A stretch of DNA of 64,000 bases from Prolixibacteraceae bacterium (GCA_003516705.1 DPCJ01000116.1:1-64000); one strand, 5' to 3'. Counted from the first letter of the stretch, positions 26,098 to 36,844 are shown. Numbers and translations are program-made. The notes: generated by a model not told the origin, from the sequence alone.

Positions 26098-26811
26098 TTA
26101 AGCATTTACTGTCTTTTCTTTTAACTTATGCCTTAATTCTGTCCCGGTTTGCTTTAATTTTCCGTTTTCTTTAACAAGTATTTCTATTGTATTCTCTAAT
26201 TTTTTATTTACCACATCGGTTTCAATTTTTGCATTAATTATATCTAAACGCAAATCCTGCAACTGAACCAATTGTTGTTTTAATTGCCGGTGTAATTCAA
26301 GAAGTTCAATTTCTTTCTTCTTTAATTCGGTAATATCGGTGGCAATCAGAATATAATTATCGCCTTGCAGGTAAGCTGGTAACAACCTGACTGATAGTTT
26401 TAACCAGGTTGAGTTGGCTAAGGAAATAATCAGCGCTCCACTTTTGCGGAGAGTCAACTGAGTCAGCAGGTTTTCAAGGTTTAACCGGTCGATTGGGGTG
26501 ATATAACTTTTAATATACGAACCAATTACTTTATCGACAGGTTCCTGAACCTGTTCAGCAAACCAGTTATTACAAAACAGGATAAGTCCTTCTTTTGTTA
26601 GCGTTACAGCACCTCCTTGCATTTCTTCCACAAAAGTACGGTAGGGTGTTTCAGCCGATGAAAGCGAGTAAACCTGTTCTCCTTCTGCCCCTGAAATTAC
26701 AATTGCATCTACTTCTCCGCTGCGGATTACCGAAAGCATTTCTTCTGCCTCGAACAGGCGGGAGCGTAATTCTTCGTTTTCAAAGTTGAGTTGTTCCTGT
26801 GTTTTTATCAT
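26098..26811 (-). CDS. PAS-domain protein without kinase domain
   Basis: The 237-residue protein starts with a short coiled coil (about 1-35, QEQLNFENEELRSRLFEAEE) and continues through a PAS domain (about 45-160, MQGGAVTLTKEGLILFCNNWFAEQVQEP). It ends in a long coiled coil (about 165-235). It has no histidine kinase, cyclase or output domain, so it probably works by protein contact. It is the last gene of the kaiC-kaiB-kaiB group, 25 bp after kaiB. A PAS sensor beside kai genes recalls the cyanobacterial clock-input kinases, but here only the sensor part is kept. The ATG at 26811 is used rather than a TTG 15 bp upstream. Confidence 0.82.
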   Translation of the reverse strand: MIKTQEQLNFENEELRSRLFEAEEMLSVIRSGEVDAIVISGAEGEQVYSLSSAETPYRTFVEEMQGGAVTLTKEGLILFCNNWFAEQVQEPVDKVIGSYIKSYITPIDRLNLENLLTQLTLRKSGALIISLANSTWLKLSVRLLPAYLQGDNYILIATDITELKKKEIELLELHRQLKQQLVQLQDLRLDIINAKIETDVVNKKLENTIEILVKENGKLKQTGTELRHKLKEKTVNA

Positions 26812-26836
26812 TGTGGTTGTTTTCAAAACTGAAAAA

Positions 26837-27184
26837 TTAAACTATCCTTTTCAAGTCCAATCCTTTAAGTACTTTCTCCTTGTCCGACATATCTCCAATA
26901 ATTCGCCTGAAAGGAAGCGGCAGTTTTTTAATTAATGTTGGGGCTGCAATTATCTGTTCCTCTTTGGCCAGCGATGGATTTTGGTACAGGTCAACCACCT
27001 CCAGTTCATATTTCCCTTCCAAATATTCTTCACAAATCTTTTTCAGGTTCGACAGGGCCTGCACCGATCGGCTTGTTGCGCCGGTAATAAACAGGCGTAG
27101 CATATATTTATCCGGACCTTTATCAGCCACGGTCAGATCAAACTCTTTTGTGGCGTTTTTTATTTTTGTTTTTTTCTCTTTCAT
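26837..27184 (-). CDS. kaiB: KaiB-like protein (second copy)
   Basis: A 115-residue KaiB/thioredoxin-like protein. In cyanobacteria KaiB changes fold and binds phosphorylated KaiC. The core runs from YMLRLFITGATSRSVQALSNLKKICEEYL (about 28-55) to PTLIKKLPLPFRRIIGDMSD (about 85-104), both strong KaiB signatures. It has a 26-residue Lys-rich N-terminal extension. It lies 30 bp after the first kaiB and differs from it at about half the positions, so this is an old duplication rather than a recent copy. The two may form different complexes with the single KaiC. Confidence 0.88.
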   Translation of the reverse strand: MKEKKTKIKNATKEFDLTVADKGPDKYMLRLFITGATSRSVQALSNLKKICEEYLEGKYELEVVDLYQNPSLAKEEQIIAAPTLIKKLPLPFRRIIGDMSDKEKVLKGLDLKRIV

Positions 27185-27214
27185 GATTATCTCATGTGAA
27201 TATTTTATTTGTTT

Positions 27215-27556
27215 TCAGTTTACTGCAAGTAAATCCAGCCCGATAAGTACACGTTCCGTATCAGACAGATCGCCGATAATTTTACGGACCGGTACCGGCA
27301 GTTTCCGGATTAAAGTTGGCAGGGCAACAATCTGGAATTCGGCAGCCAATTGTGGATCTTCCATCAAATCGATTACCTCAATCGAATATTTGCCATTGAG
27401 TTGTTCTTCACAAATTCTTTTCAGATTGGTGAATGCTGTAATGGCTTTTGGTGTTTGTCCGGCTACATATAAACGGAGTACCCACATGTCATCGGTTGTT
27501 TTCGGTGGTTTTACTTCCTTCGTTTTTATGCCCGGGTTTTCTTTTTTAGCTTTCAT
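27215..27556 (-). CDS. kaiB: KaiB-like protein (first copy)
   Basis: A 113-residue KaiB homologue with core [29 protein letters not shown], then IEVIDL and [22 protein letters not shown]. The start is chosen at 27556 because ATGAAAGCTAA there overlaps the end of kaiC by 11 bp, a normal coupled junction. The longer frame would run 50 bp further into kaiC with no family support. It should bind the KaiC product encoded just upstream. Confidence 0.88.
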   Translation of the reverse strand: MKAKKENPGIKTKEVKPPKTTDDMWVLRLYVAGQTPKAITAFTNLKRICEEQLNGKYSIEVIDLMEDPQLAAEFQIVALPTLIRKLPVPVRKIIGDLSDTERVLIGLDLLAVN

Positions 27557-29300
27557 CGATTTTATGTTTTTTTGGTTTATTGTTGGTTTTGATGATTTCA
27601 TTGACATCTTTTCTGCTTTCCGCCATTTCTATTTTATCCTGTTCCAGTCGTTTTATCGAATCCTGTTCTGTTTCAATCATTTTTTTTGCTTCCGCTTCTT
27701 CCGAATCGAAATTGGCATACAACGAAATAATCTGGGCTTCCAGCGCTTTTCGTTTTCGTTCAATTTCACGTTTTTTCCGTTCAATATCATGTGTGCGTGT
27801 CAACACTTCTGCATTCTCAATCGCTTTTTGGGCGATACGCGCCGAACCGGTTAAAACACCGCTTGCACCCACATAAACATCGCGTAATTCAACGCCGCGA
27901 TTGGTTAACATGAATTCGCGAATCTGGTTCGAATGCGCCATACCGCGCGATTTAATGATGTACATCCCCCGGTTTCGTTCGCCGCTTAATTCGATATCGC
28001 GCAGCGAAATCCATGTATCAATCAGCGATGATATTCCATTCTCGTTATTTGCCGTTCTGCCATCGGTTGAAGTTAAGCTGGTAAACATGGCCGTTATCAG
28101 GTTCGATTTCAGATAATCGACAATACGCATCAACATGGTTTTTACTTCGAAATCCTTGTCGCCGATAACAAACGTGTTGATGGGGTCGAGAATCACAATT
28201 TGAGGTTTAAAGTCGTTGACTGCCTTGTGGGTTGCAGCGAGGTGCATTTCCAAACCATAAAAGGTGGGGCGGGTTGCCTGAAACTGCAAAAGCCCTTTTT
28301 GTACCCAGGTTTCCAGGTTTATACCAATTGAAAGCATGTTCCTCATGAGCTGTTTTGGCGATTCCTCGAAACAGAAATAAAGGACCCGTTCACCCCGTTT
28401 GCAGGCCGCTTCGGCAAAATGAGCCGCAATGCTTGTTTTTCCTACTCCGGTAGTACCCGAAATAAGTACGGTGCTGCCTCTGAAAAAACCTTTTCCTTCC
28501 AGCATTTTATCGAGGGCAGGTATGCCACTCGAAACTCTTTCGTTCGACACAATATGTTGTAATCCAAGGGAAGTAACCGGTAATATCGAAAAACCATTTT
28601 CGTCGATCAGAAACGGATATTCGTTGGTGCCGTGTATCGAACCGCGGTATTTTACCACCCGCAGCCGGCGTGTCGAATTCTGCTCGGTTACGCGGTGGTC
28701 GAGCATAATCACACAATCCGAAACATATTCTTCCAATCCCTGGCGGGTTAATGTTTCGTCTCCCCGTTCGCCTGTGATAATGGCCGTGACTCCTTTTTCT
28801 TTGAGCCAGTGAAACAAACGCCGCAGTTCGGCGCGCAGTATCAGTTGGTTGGGCAGCCCGGAAAATAACGATTCGATGGTATCCAAAACAACGCGTTTTG
28901 CTCCAATCAAATCGATGGCATAATTCAGCCTGATAAATAATCCTTCAAGGTTGTATTCCCCTGTTTCTTCAATTTCGCTGCGTTCAACACGAACATGTTC
29001 AAGTATAATTTTTTTATGTTTGGCAAGGTTATCCAAATCAAAACCAAGCGAAGCCACATTTTTGATTAACTCAACATTTGTTTCTTCAAACGACATAAAC
29101 ACACCGGGTTCGTTAAACTGAGTTGCGCCACGTACCAGAAACTCCATTCCGAAAAGGGTTTTGCCACAACCTGCACCTCCGCATACAAGCGTTGGTCTGC
29201 CGGCAGGCAATCCTCCGTCGGTTATTTCATCAAATCCCTGAATTCCGGTTGGCGACTTGAGGAGTTTATTGCTGAGAAGTTTCTTTTCTGTTTTTTTCAT
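27546..29300 (-). CDS. kaiC: KaiC-like double-RecA ATPase with coiled-coil tail
   Basis: A 584-residue protein with two RecA-like domains. CI has Walker A GGAGCGKT (41-48) and the catalytic Glu pair in SFEET (72-73). CII has GTTGVGKT (282-289) and FEES with Glu312-Glu313. At the position of the cyanobacterial phosphosites Ser431-Thr432 it reads ISSLIDT, so Ser424-Ser425 could both be phosphorylated. The C-terminus (about 505-570) is a charged coiled coil not found in cyanobacterial KaiC. There is no kaiA. In non-cyanobacteria such kaiBC sets are usually linked to stress responses rather than a true clock. Regulon site B lies just upstream, consistent with stress control. Confidence 0.92.
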   Translation of the reverse strand: MKKTEKKLLSNKLLKSPTGIQGFDEITDGGLPAGRPTLVCGGAGCGKTLFGMEFLVRGATQFNEPGVFMSFEETNVELIKNVASLGFDLDNLAKHKKIILEHVRVERSEIEETGEYNLEGLFIRLNYAIDLIGAKRVVLDTIESLFSGLPNQLILRAELRRLFHWLKEKGVTAIITGERGDETLTRQGLEEYVSDCVIMLDHRVTEQNSTRRLRVVKYRGSIHGTNEYPFLIDENGFSILPVTSLGLQHIVSNERVSSGIPALDKMLEGKGFFRGSTVLISGTTGVGKTSIAAHFAEAACKRGERVLYFCFEESPKQLMRNMLSIGINLETWVQKGLLQFQATRPTFYGLEMHLAATHKAVNDFKPQIVILDPINTFVIGDKDFEVKTMLMRIVDYLKSNLITAMFTSLTSTDGRTANNENGISSLIDTWISLRDIELSGERNRGMYIIKSRGMAHSNQIREFMLTNRGVELRDVYVGASGVLTGSARIAQKAIENAEVLTRTHDIERKKREIERKRKALEAQIISLYANFDSEEAEAKKMIETEQDSIKRLEQDKIEMAESRKDVNEIIKTNNKPKKHKIDES

Positions 29301-29388
29301 TTGAAAAAAGTTACATTACCTACTGATAACCAGTTTGCTATTATCAGGTGCTTTGTTCCACCTGATTTTCATGTAAAAATTAAACGCG

Positions 29389-29454
29389 TGAAACTAAGGA
29401 ATAGAATTGGGACAGATATTATATTATTTTCAGAAAAATTTACATAATTCACAC
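29389..29454 (-). promoter_or_regulatory. Regulon site B, upstream of kaiC
   Basis: Read on the minus strand: GTGTGAATTATGTAA (29454-29440), 16 bp, TATAAT in place of TGTAAC, 21 bp, then TAGTTTCA as a weak -7. The right half and the -7 are the most degenerate of the ten sites, so this promoter may be weaker. Confidence 0.7.
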
Positions 29455-29465
29455 ATTTGGAAAGG

Positions 29466-31766
29466 TCAGAACGGATATCCAATCGCCACGTTTAAAATCA
29501 GGTTTTCATTTCTCCATTTGGAGCTGCCAGGATCAAATTTGTTCATCACCCACCTTTCGTTTTCGGGCAGCCATGGTTTTCGAAATGGCATTGCAAGATC
29601 GAACCGTAAAACAAAAAACGAAACGTCGATTCGAACACCGGCACCGGCGCCCACAGCAGTTTCATTCATAAAAGTGGAAAAAGAAAAAGGGGTTCCGATA
29701 TTTGATGGATTCGATTTTATCAGCCACACATTTCCGGCGTCAACAAACAAAGCCCCTTTAAAAAAACGATAAATGGGAAAGCGGTATTCTGTATTCGCTT
29801 CCAGTTTTATATCGCCACCCAATTGCAGAAATCCAATTTCATCGGGCATCTGGTAAAAGGTGCCGGGGCCAACTGCATTAATATGAAAAGCACGGATACT
29901 GTTTGGTCCGCCACTGAAAAATTGCTTTGCATAGGGCATTACGGCAGAGTTTCCGTAAGGTTTGGAAACACCGGCAAAACCACGGATGATAAATTTGCTT
30001 TTATTCCTGAAATTATAATAAAAGCGGCCATCGACACTCGATGCTATGAATTGTGAATAAACAGAACCGGCAATCTGCGATGGATTTTGGGTTGATAGTT
30101 CTTCACCGGCTATTTTTTTTGCAAGCGACAAGGCATTTCCGGCAATCTCGCCTGTATATCGTAAATAATATTGAAATTTTTTGTCTGGTATCAACTGGTC
30201 GTTAAATGTAAAAGAATAGCTTCCTCCTGCAATAAACTGTTCCTCGTAGCTTTCTCTCAGGTATGGATTGGTGTTCAGCAAAGCTTCAAATTCAGGCGAT
30301 TTATTCGAGAGCGAAGTGTAACTTACACTGATAGGATTTAATTCGTGTTCTTTTCTGATGTCCTGTTTCCATTTATAGCCATAAACAAACTCAAATGTTT
30401 TCATATCGAAATAGTTAACCCTTCGCAAATAGTTAAAGGCAACTATAAATCGTGTTTTCGGAATATACCTGCTCCAGGTTTTGATTTTGAAGGGTGCGAT
30501 AAAACGCGGAAAATGCAGTTCAACCTGAGGATTTATGGAATACGAATAATAATTTTTTTCCGACCCGTTTCGTTGATATTCAAATGAGCCCGACATGTTA
30601 AGGTTCAGCAATTCGGCGCCTTTAAAAGAGTTCCTGTTCAGCAGGCTTAAATTCATTCGCGGACCGGTGAAATTGTTCGATTTCGATACAAATTCCAATT
30701 CTGTTCTGAATGTTCGTTTTGGCATTGGAGTCATTAAAATTGACACATCCAAATATCCGGCAGCTGTGGTATCGCTGTCGGAAAATTTAACGCGCACAAA
30801 TTTGAAATTATCAAGCGAAATCAACCGGTTGAGCGTGATATTGTGGTTTTCGCGCGAAAAGATTTCGTTTTTCCGCAGGTAAACCGATCGTAATAATTCT
30901 TTTGGTTTGATCCACTTTCCCGATTCATCTTTTACAAACTCAACGTTTTCAAAGTGTATTGTATCTATTTTAATTGCTTCATCTTCAATGTTAAGCGAAT
31001 AATTCTGGTCGATAAACACACGGTTGATGCGGTAAACCGTCACCGCCTTATCCGGAATACTGTCTTTTAAAGTCATTCTCAGGCTAATCGTGTGGTTTAC
31101 ATTCGATGTGTCGGCTTTAAAAAGCAGATAATCGGGGTCGAAATAAAAATATCCTTTGTTTTTGAGCAAGGCGTCAATGCGCATCCGCTCCATTTCAAGG
31201 GTTGCGAGGTTATATTCTTCACCGGGTTTAATCAGCGATTCATTGTTTTCTTTCAATATGGTGTTACTTAAACTGTCGTCGGAAATGGCAGTTGTAATAT
31301 CGTTTATAATGTATGGCTGATGGATGAAACTTGTGTAAATAACCTTTGCCGTTTGCTTCTTTTCAACAATTTCGAAATTAGTAAAACTCTTAAAAATACC
31401 GATATTAAAAAGGCCTGCATCGATAAATTCTGCTGTAACGCCTGGTTTAATATCAGTTATCAGAACGGGCGCTTCCCCTCTTTTTTTAAGCCACTTCTTA
31501 AATTTTGTTTCAGGCGATTCGCCGGCTGCCATGTACATCCATAATTTTGGCCTCATTCCGAGAAATTTTTTATTTGGTTCCGGGCGAATGGCATTTTCCA
31601 TGGTAGTTTTAATCAGTTTGCTGCTGATATTATTTGTCGATTCGAGTTTTGTTTCAGCCCCGGTATAAAGCTTTTCATCGTGAGGCAAATGCTTTGTACC
31701 GCTACAGGCGGCCAGCAGCAGAAAACTGAAAATCAGAAAATAATGATTTCGGATTGAGTGTTTCAT
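29466..31766 (-). CDS. tamL: TamL, lipoprotein form of the Omp85 protein TamA
   Basis: This 766-residue outer-membrane protein has a lipoprotein signal (lipobox LAAC, Cys21), then POTRA domains (about 30-390) and a 16-strand beta barrel (about 400-766). The C-terminus contains the conserved barrel elements FFSGGPNSIRAF, GGDIKLEANTEYRFP and the final ENLILNVAIGYPF. TamL is the Bacteroidota version of TamA and works with TamB in moving proteins or lipids to the outer membrane. Its ATG overlaps the tamB stop by 4 bp (ATGA), so the two are translationally coupled. Confidence 0.9.
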   Translation of the reverse strand: MKHSIRNHYFLIFSFLLLAACSGTKHLPHDEKLYTGAETKLESTNNISSKLIKTTMENAIRPEPNKKFLGMRPKLWMYMAAGESPETKFKKWLKKRGEAPVLITDIKPGVTAEFIDAGLFNIGIFKSFTNFEIVEKKQTAKVIYTSFIHQPYIINDITTAISDDSLSNTILKENNESLIKPGEEYNLATLEMERMRIDALLKNKGYFYFDPDYLLFKADTSNVNHTISLRMTLKDSIPDKAVTVYRINRVFIDQNYSLNIEDEAIKIDTIHFENVEFVKDESGKWIKPKELLRSVYLRKNEIFSRENHNITLNRLISLDNFKFVRVKFSDSDTTAAGYLDVSILMTPMPKRTFRTELEFVSKSNNFTGPRMNLSLLNRNSFKGAELLNLNMSGSFEYQRNGSEKNYYSYSINPQVELHFPRFIAPFKIKTWSRYIPKTRFIVAFNYLRRVNYFDMKTFEFVYGYKWKQDIRKEHELNPISVSYTSLSNKSPEFEALLNTNPYLRESYEEQFIAGGSYSFTFNDQLIPDKKFQYYLRYTGEIAGNALSLAKKIAGEELSTQNPSQIAGSVYSQFIASSVDGRFYYNFRNKSKFIIRGFAGVSKPYGNSAVMPYAKQFFSGGPNSIRAFHINAVGPGTFYQMPDEIGFLQLGGDIKLEANTEYRFPIYRFFKGALFVDAGNVWLIKSNPSNIGTPFSFSTFMNETAVGAGAGVRIDVSFFVLRFDLAMPFRKPWLPENERWVMNKFDPGSSKWRNENLILNVAIGYPF

Positions 31767-34700
31767 TCTTTTTTCCCTTTTTCAATTTTTGTTCGCCTGA
31801 AGAAATTTGTCCATTTATCGAAATCGCGTATATAACTTATTCCGATGCCGGTTTCAACATACTGGCCGTCAATATCGCTTTCGTACTGGTTTTGTCTGAA
31901 TCCTTTCAAACGGTAGCGGCCATCTTTGGTAAGTTTATATTCAAGCACAACATCGCTGGCAATGTCGCTGGCCGAATTTTGTTTTGCTTTCACTCCTTCA
32001 ACTTCAACCGTGCCGCCAACCTGAACGCTTAACCTCTCGTTGAAAAGCTGTTTCTTTAAACCAATGTCAACCTGGGTTCTGCCTTCTGCTTCGCCTGTCT
32101 GATACTGGTTGTACGATTGAACATCGAAATTTAACTCAACACCCGGCAATACTTTCGACGACCACTGATTTAATTGCTGCGATAAAATTTTGCCCACCGT
32201 GGCACGCACAAAAGTTGACGTTCCGCCTCCGGCATCGGTTTGCAGCGGATTTTCCTGGATAAACCTGCCCAGAACCAGCAAGGCAAAAACCTGTTTGTTT
32301 AATGCCGACACATCTTCGTTTAATAATGTCAGTTTTTGATTTACAGCTCCATTCAAAATGCCTTTATCTTCGGGGCGCAGTTGTATTTCGAAGCCAATTT
32401 CGGGATGTAAAATATCGCCCTTTAATTTGAGAATGACTAAAAATGGATACCGTTGCTTGTAAGCATTCCTGTCGGTTTCTGTAAGGCCCACCATTTGGTC
32501 CGACATCAAATCGATTGGGGAAGCCCTCACCGAATAGGTTGCATCGATATCAACCTCAGCTTCCATCGGATCGCCACTCCATACAATGGTACTTCCGGTA
32601 TTAATTTCGAATTTTCTTTTAATTATCGATTCGAGCGAAACCAGGTAACTGCCGTCGTTTAAATTGTAGGCGCCGGTGAGACTCATTTTCCCGCTTCGGT
32701 CCATGGTTAAACTCAACGCTGCTTCGCCTCTCACCACCAGCGAATCGGTTGAAGCGGGGTCCATCAATAACCGCAGTGTAGCCTGTTTGTCGATTTCAAT
32801 CACCGAATAAACATCAAATCCGGTTAAGTTTGTTTTTTGTATTTGTTTGTTGTTTTCCCTGGTTAAAATGGGATGCAGTTTTTGCCTGTTCACAAATTCT
32901 ATCACCCCTTCACCGCGGTTTGTTGTTAGCCTGTCTTCGGGGACGGCAAACGTAAAATTGGAACCTTTTTTCATTCTAATTGCCGCGTTGACAACCGGAA
33001 GCGCCATTGGCCCGGTTACATCTATTTTACTGTCAATAATCATTCGCCCGAAGAATTCTTTGTTGTCTTTTGCAGTGGTGTTGAACAGCAAAAAGTTGTT
33101 TGTGGAAACTGATAATGCAAAAACAAAATCTTTGAAATGGTTCATGTTTACAGCGCCATTTAATACAGCAGCATTTTGTGAAGCATCCAGAATGGTAAAA
33201 TTGTTAAAATAGATTCCATCTTTTTTCAAAAGGAAGGTTTCATCTTTTAATTCGAGACGGTTATTTAATAATGCAGGTGTAATAAATGCATTTCTGAAAA
33301 CCAGTTCGCCGGTTATTTCGGGTGAAGTGGAATTTCCTTCAACCAAAAAATTTCCGCCCAGATTTCCGGAGGCTTCTGTAATTGTGCCCATCGAAAACGC
33401 CTGAATTGTTTTCAACGAAAGCGATTGGATATCGGTTGTCAGGGAGATTGAATTGTCGCCGCCTTTGGCAATATAATAGCCTTTTATTGTCAGGTTATTT
33501 TCAGCGCCCGATAAATTCAAATCGATATTAAATCTTTCACGGGTAGGATTATCAGCTTTTACCGATAAATTTCCAACAGATACGCCGCTGACAAACAGGT
33601 CGGCAATATTGGCATCGGCAATTAAACCATACGAATTGTTAACCCGTTTCAGCAGCGCGTTTCCATTAACGGTTCCACTAACAAAACCTGTATCTTTTTC
33701 AACGATTTCCGACACATCTTCCAGTTTGAAATTCCTGATTTCAATGTTCAGATCATCGTTAAGCCGATCATTCACCGAAGAGATATTGACCTCGCTTCCG
33801 GTTTTTTGCATAAAAAGATGGTGGATTAAAAATCCCTGTTTTCCGAATGCAATGTAATTATCGGCTGCAATATCCCATTGTTTATTGGCCAGATAAAAGC
33901 CGGCAGGATCGAGCGCAAGCCTGAAGTTTTCGCCATCCTTCGTAATTTCAGTGCTAAAAAAAAGCTTCTTGTTTTTCTTTTCATCAACCGACGAAATGGT
34001 TGTATTTATTTTGTTATCAGCAAGTTTTCCATCGATTAAAAAATTCTCTATTTTAATTTGGGCATTTGAAATAGCACTGCTTGATATTTTAAAATTCAGT
34101 GCTCCCTGATTCGAATTCACATCAAATGCAAAGTCCTTGATTTCGGTGGTTCCATAAACGATTTTTTTCATTTTTGCATTGATTTTCAAATCGTTTTTTT
34201 CGCTGTCGAAATTTCCCTCGATAATTCCCGGCTCAAATTCTTTTAGTTGCGGCAATAGAACCTCGGAAAGCAGCGGATGGTTGTGAAGTTGAATCTCGAA
34301 TTTGAAATCTGACGATCCTTCATTTTTCTCCAATGGTTTGTCATTTCCAAACGGGAAATACTGATGAATAAAATTGTTCAGCTGTGCTGAAATGTCGGCA
34401 GGTGAAATAGTTCCTGAATACTTTACACCAACCAGCGCGCTACTGAAATTGATTTCACTTTTCCGTGATTCATTAACCGAAGCAAACAGCAGTGAATCAA
34501 GCATGTATGTCTTTGCTCCCTGTGCGATAATCATATTAGTGATTGCGGCGCTGCCATTCAGCTTTTTTACAGTTCCACCCTTCAAATCTGCTGTTGCCAA
34601 TAAAGCAATTCTTAAATCATTGTTTGTAAAATTGAGTTTCTGAAGATCGGCTCCCTGCACATTCAACCTGAATTTAATGCGTTCCTGGTTCGGGTTTAAA

Positions 34701-36718
34701 CTCACCAGTCCGTCAAAATTGAAGACGGCATTTTCATCATCCAAATTCATTTTACCTTCGAACTCCTGTCCGCTGATATTCCCATTGATATTAAAGTTGT
34801 GATACGTGTATTTGTACAAATAAATCTGCGAAACCTCGGCCTTGATTTTTGCCGCGACAGTGTTTTTATCCAGTCCGTGCCCACTGGTTTCTGCAGTTAA
34901 CGAAACAGGACCATACATCACCGTATCCTTTAACAGTTTACCCAAATCGAAATTTGTTGTTCTTACTTTTGCGGTGAAATTTTCACTATTATCTATGGTT
35001 GCAGAAAGTTGTGCATTACCAAAACTGCTGCCTGCGTTAATTGTAGTCTCGAAAGATTTCATTTCTCCTTTAAAAGAAATCTGCATGTTTATATTTTCAG
35101 GAAGAGCGATGTTTTCAGGAATCGAAGTTCCGGCCATCAATTCAATGTCTTTTTTTCCTGAGATAATTTTAAGGTTGGGGAAATCGTAAATTGCTGTCTT
35201 TACATCGGGCAATCCACGAATGTTGAAATCGGTTTCCACAACAGTATTTGTACCGGTTTTAATGTGCAGGTTTTTACCGGTCAGGTTATTCAGCGGGCCA
35301 TTCACAGCGCCGGACGCGATTGTAATGCTGGCCCGGTTTTTAAAGAAGGGTTGTTTAATAAGTTCAGGATTGAAATACAACACATCAGTATTTTTGAGAC
35401 TGACATTTCTCATCACAAGGTTCAGGTTACTGAATTGCATGGAATCGGTAAAATTTGCCAACGAAGAAAATTCGATATGAAAATCTGCATCAATGGAAGA
35501 GTGGGGGGTTTTGAGTTTTAGCTTGTCAGTAGTAATTGAATATTGATCCATACTGAAATCGGTTTCCAAATTGTTGACTACAAAGTAATTCTGATTGATT
35601 GTACTCAGCTTTCGAACCGAAATTTTTGTTAGTTCCGGCGAAAAGTAAAAATCGGTTGCATTAAATGTTAAATGAGCTAATTCGAGGTGTTGCCCGTCAA
35701 ATTGGTTCGTTAATCCGGAACCATCTCCAATTTTGTAAACAAACATATTGTTTTCAAAATCAATGCGATTTGCCGAAACTTTCCAGTTGCTTTTACCTGA
35801 AGAAACCTGGCCTGCAACAATTTCAGGTTCAAAGGTGTGATACCGGATTTCGCTTTCTGACAAGTTGATGTAGTCGAATGTTATCTGTTCATTTTGTAAA
35901 TCAATCAACCCTTTTTCCAGATTAATCCGGTCCAATCGTGTATTAACCGACATGTAGTTAAGCGAATCGGTATATCTTACAGTTGAATTGATGAGCTGAA
36001 GTTTCTGAGCAATTATGGTTGGCGAAATTTTTCCTGATCTTTCTTTTTGTGCGTTTGCAGGTTCATTTGTGTGAACAATTAGGTTGAGGCCTTCCACAAC
36101 CAGTTCGTTAAACTGGTAAAGCGGTTTCTTAGGGGAAAATTCTTCCACACCAATTTCTGACTTTTGGATTGCCGCAAAAACGCTAATTCCTTCATACACA
36201 TCGTTGTAAGTAAACCTGATGTTTTTAAGAAATACATCGTTGAGGCTAAAAGTCCATTTCGAAGGTTTTAATGTATCGGATTGGGTTTGTTGGGTTGAAT
36301 CGGCAAATGAAGTAATCAGAAAATTGTAATTAAACAAAGGATCGGTTTTGGTGCTGTAAAGTTTAACCGTAGCGTCTTCGAGCGAAACCGAACTAATCGC
36401 AATTTCACTTGAAAATAAACCGTAAAGCGCTATATTGATTTTCACTGAACCGGCATATATTAAAGTGTCTTTTTTTTTGTCTTCCAGAAAAAGACCTTCA
36501 ATAACCACTGTTTTTGGGAATTTGATGCTGATATTTTCTATTCCGACTTTTGTTTGTGTTTTTTTGCTGACAAAGGATGTTGCAGCATCAACTATCTTGT
36601 TTTGAACGGTAGGAATTTGAATAAGACCGGCAATGATTACGCTTAAAAGCATAAAAATAAGAACCACCCACAGGATGATTTTTATAGCTTTTACGATTTT
36701 GATTTGCACTTTATTCAT
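31763..36718 (-). CDS. tamB: TamB-family envelope protein
   Basis: A 1651-residue protein with one N-terminal membrane helix (IKIILWVVLIFMLLSVIIAGLI, about 10-35), a very long beta-taco region of repeating short strands, and the C-terminal DUF490/TamB domain (about 1250-1640). TamB spans the periplasm and is thought to form a hydrophobic groove carrying lipids between membranes, together with TamA or TamL. The ATG at 36718 places the helix at the N-terminus; the longer frame starts with a TTG. Regulon site C lies about 60 bp upstream. Coupling to tamL supports a two-gene operon. Confidence 0.9.
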   Translation of the reverse strand: MNKVQIKIVKAIKIILWVVLIFMLLSVIIAGLIQIPTVQNKIVDAATSFVSKKTQTKVGIENISIKFPKTVVIEGLFLEDKKKDTLIYAGSVKINIALYGLFSSEIAISSVSLEDATVKLYSTKTDPLFNYNFLITSFADSTQQTQSDTLKPSKWTFSLNDVFLKNIRFTYNDVYEGISVFAAIQKSEIGVEEFSPKKPLYQFNELVVEGLNLIVHTNEPANAQKERSGKISPTIIAQKLQLINSTVRYTDSLNYMSVNTRLDRINLEKGLIDLQNEQITFDYINLSESEIRYHTFEPEIVAGQVSSGKSNWKVSANRIDFENNMFVYKIGDGSGLTNQFDGQHLELAHLTFNATDFYFSPELTKISVRKLSTINQNYFVVNNLETDFSMDQYSITTDKLKLKTPHSSIDADFHIEFSSLANFTDSMQFSNLNLVMRNVSLKNTDVLYFNPELIKQPFFKNRASITIASGAVNGPLNNLTGKNLHIKTGTNTVVETDFNIRGLPDVKTAIYDFPNLKIISGKKDIELMAGTSIPENIALPENINMQISFKGEMKSFETTINAGSSFGNAQLSATIDNSENFTAKVRTTNFDLGKLLKDTVMYGPVSLTAETSGHGLDKNTVAAKIKAEVSQIYLYKYTYHNFNINGNISGQEFEGKMNLDDENAVFNFDGLVSLNPNQERIKFRLNVQGADLQKLNFTNNDLRIALLATADLKGGTVKKLNGSAAITNMIIAQGAKTYMLDSLLFASVNESRKSEINFSSALVGVKYSGTISPADISAQLNNFIHQYFPFGNDKPLEKNEGSSDFKFEIQLHNHPLLSEVLLPQLKEFEPGIIEGNFDSEKNDLKINAKMKKIVYGTTEIKDFAFDVNSNQGALNFKISSSAISNAQIKIENFLIDGKLADNKINTTISSVDEKKNKKLFFSTEITKDGENFRLALDPAGFYLANKQWDIAADNYIAFGKQGFLIHHLFMQKTGSEVNISSVNDRLNDDLNIEIRNFKLEDVSEIVEKDTGFVSGTVNGNALLKRVNNSYGLIADANIADLFVSGVSVGNLSVKADNPTRERFNIDLNLSGAENNLTIKGYYIAKGGDNSISLTTDIQSLSLKTIQAFSMGTITEASGNLGGNFLVEGNSTSPEITGELVFRNAFITPALLNNRLELKDETFLLKKDGIYFNNFTILDASQNAAVLNGAVNMNHFKDFVFALSVSTNNFLLFNTTAKDNKEFFGRMIIDSKIDVTGPMALPVVNAAIRMKKGSNFTFAVPEDRLTTNRGEGVIEFVNRQKLHPILTRENNKQIQKTNLTGFDVYSVIEIDKQATLRLLMDPASTDSLVVRGEAALSLTMDRSGKMSLTGAYNLNDGSYLVSLESIIKRKFEINTGSTIVWSGDPMEAEVDIDATYSVRASPIDLMSDQMVGLTETDRNAYKQRYPFLVILKLKGDILHPEIGFEIQLRPEDKGILNGAVNQKLTLLNEDVSALNKQVFALLVLGRFIQENPLQTDAGGGTSTFVRATVGKILSQQLNQWSSKVLPGVELNFDVQSYNQYQTGEAEGRTQVDIGLKKQLFNERLSVQVGGTVEVEGVKAKQNSASDIASDVVLEYKLTKDGRYRLKGFRQNQYESDIDGQYVETGIGISYIRDFDKWTNFFRRTKIEKGKKE

Positions 36719-36779
36719 ATTCCTGAAACCCTGTAAAATTGAAGCATACAACGAGTGCAGTAATTCCAAATATAAGAAA

Positions 36780-36844
36780 TAAAGGTAACCCGATGTACCC
36801 GGAAAACATTACATAACTATAAAATAGAGTTACATGATTCACAC
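36780..36844 (-). promoter_or_regulatory. Regulon site C, upstream of tamB
   Basis: Minus-strand order: GTGTGAATCATGTAA (36844-36830), 16 bp, TGTAAT (36813-36808), 20 bp, TACCTTTA (36787-36780) as -7. A degenerate opposite-facing half (GTGTGAATTATAG) lies at 36877-36889, without a right half. Confidence 0.75.

Noticed and set aside
27557..27607. Longer start for the first kaiB
   Set aside because: The extension lies in the kaiC coding end and is low-complexity; the ATG at 27556 gives a normal KaiB and a usual overlap.
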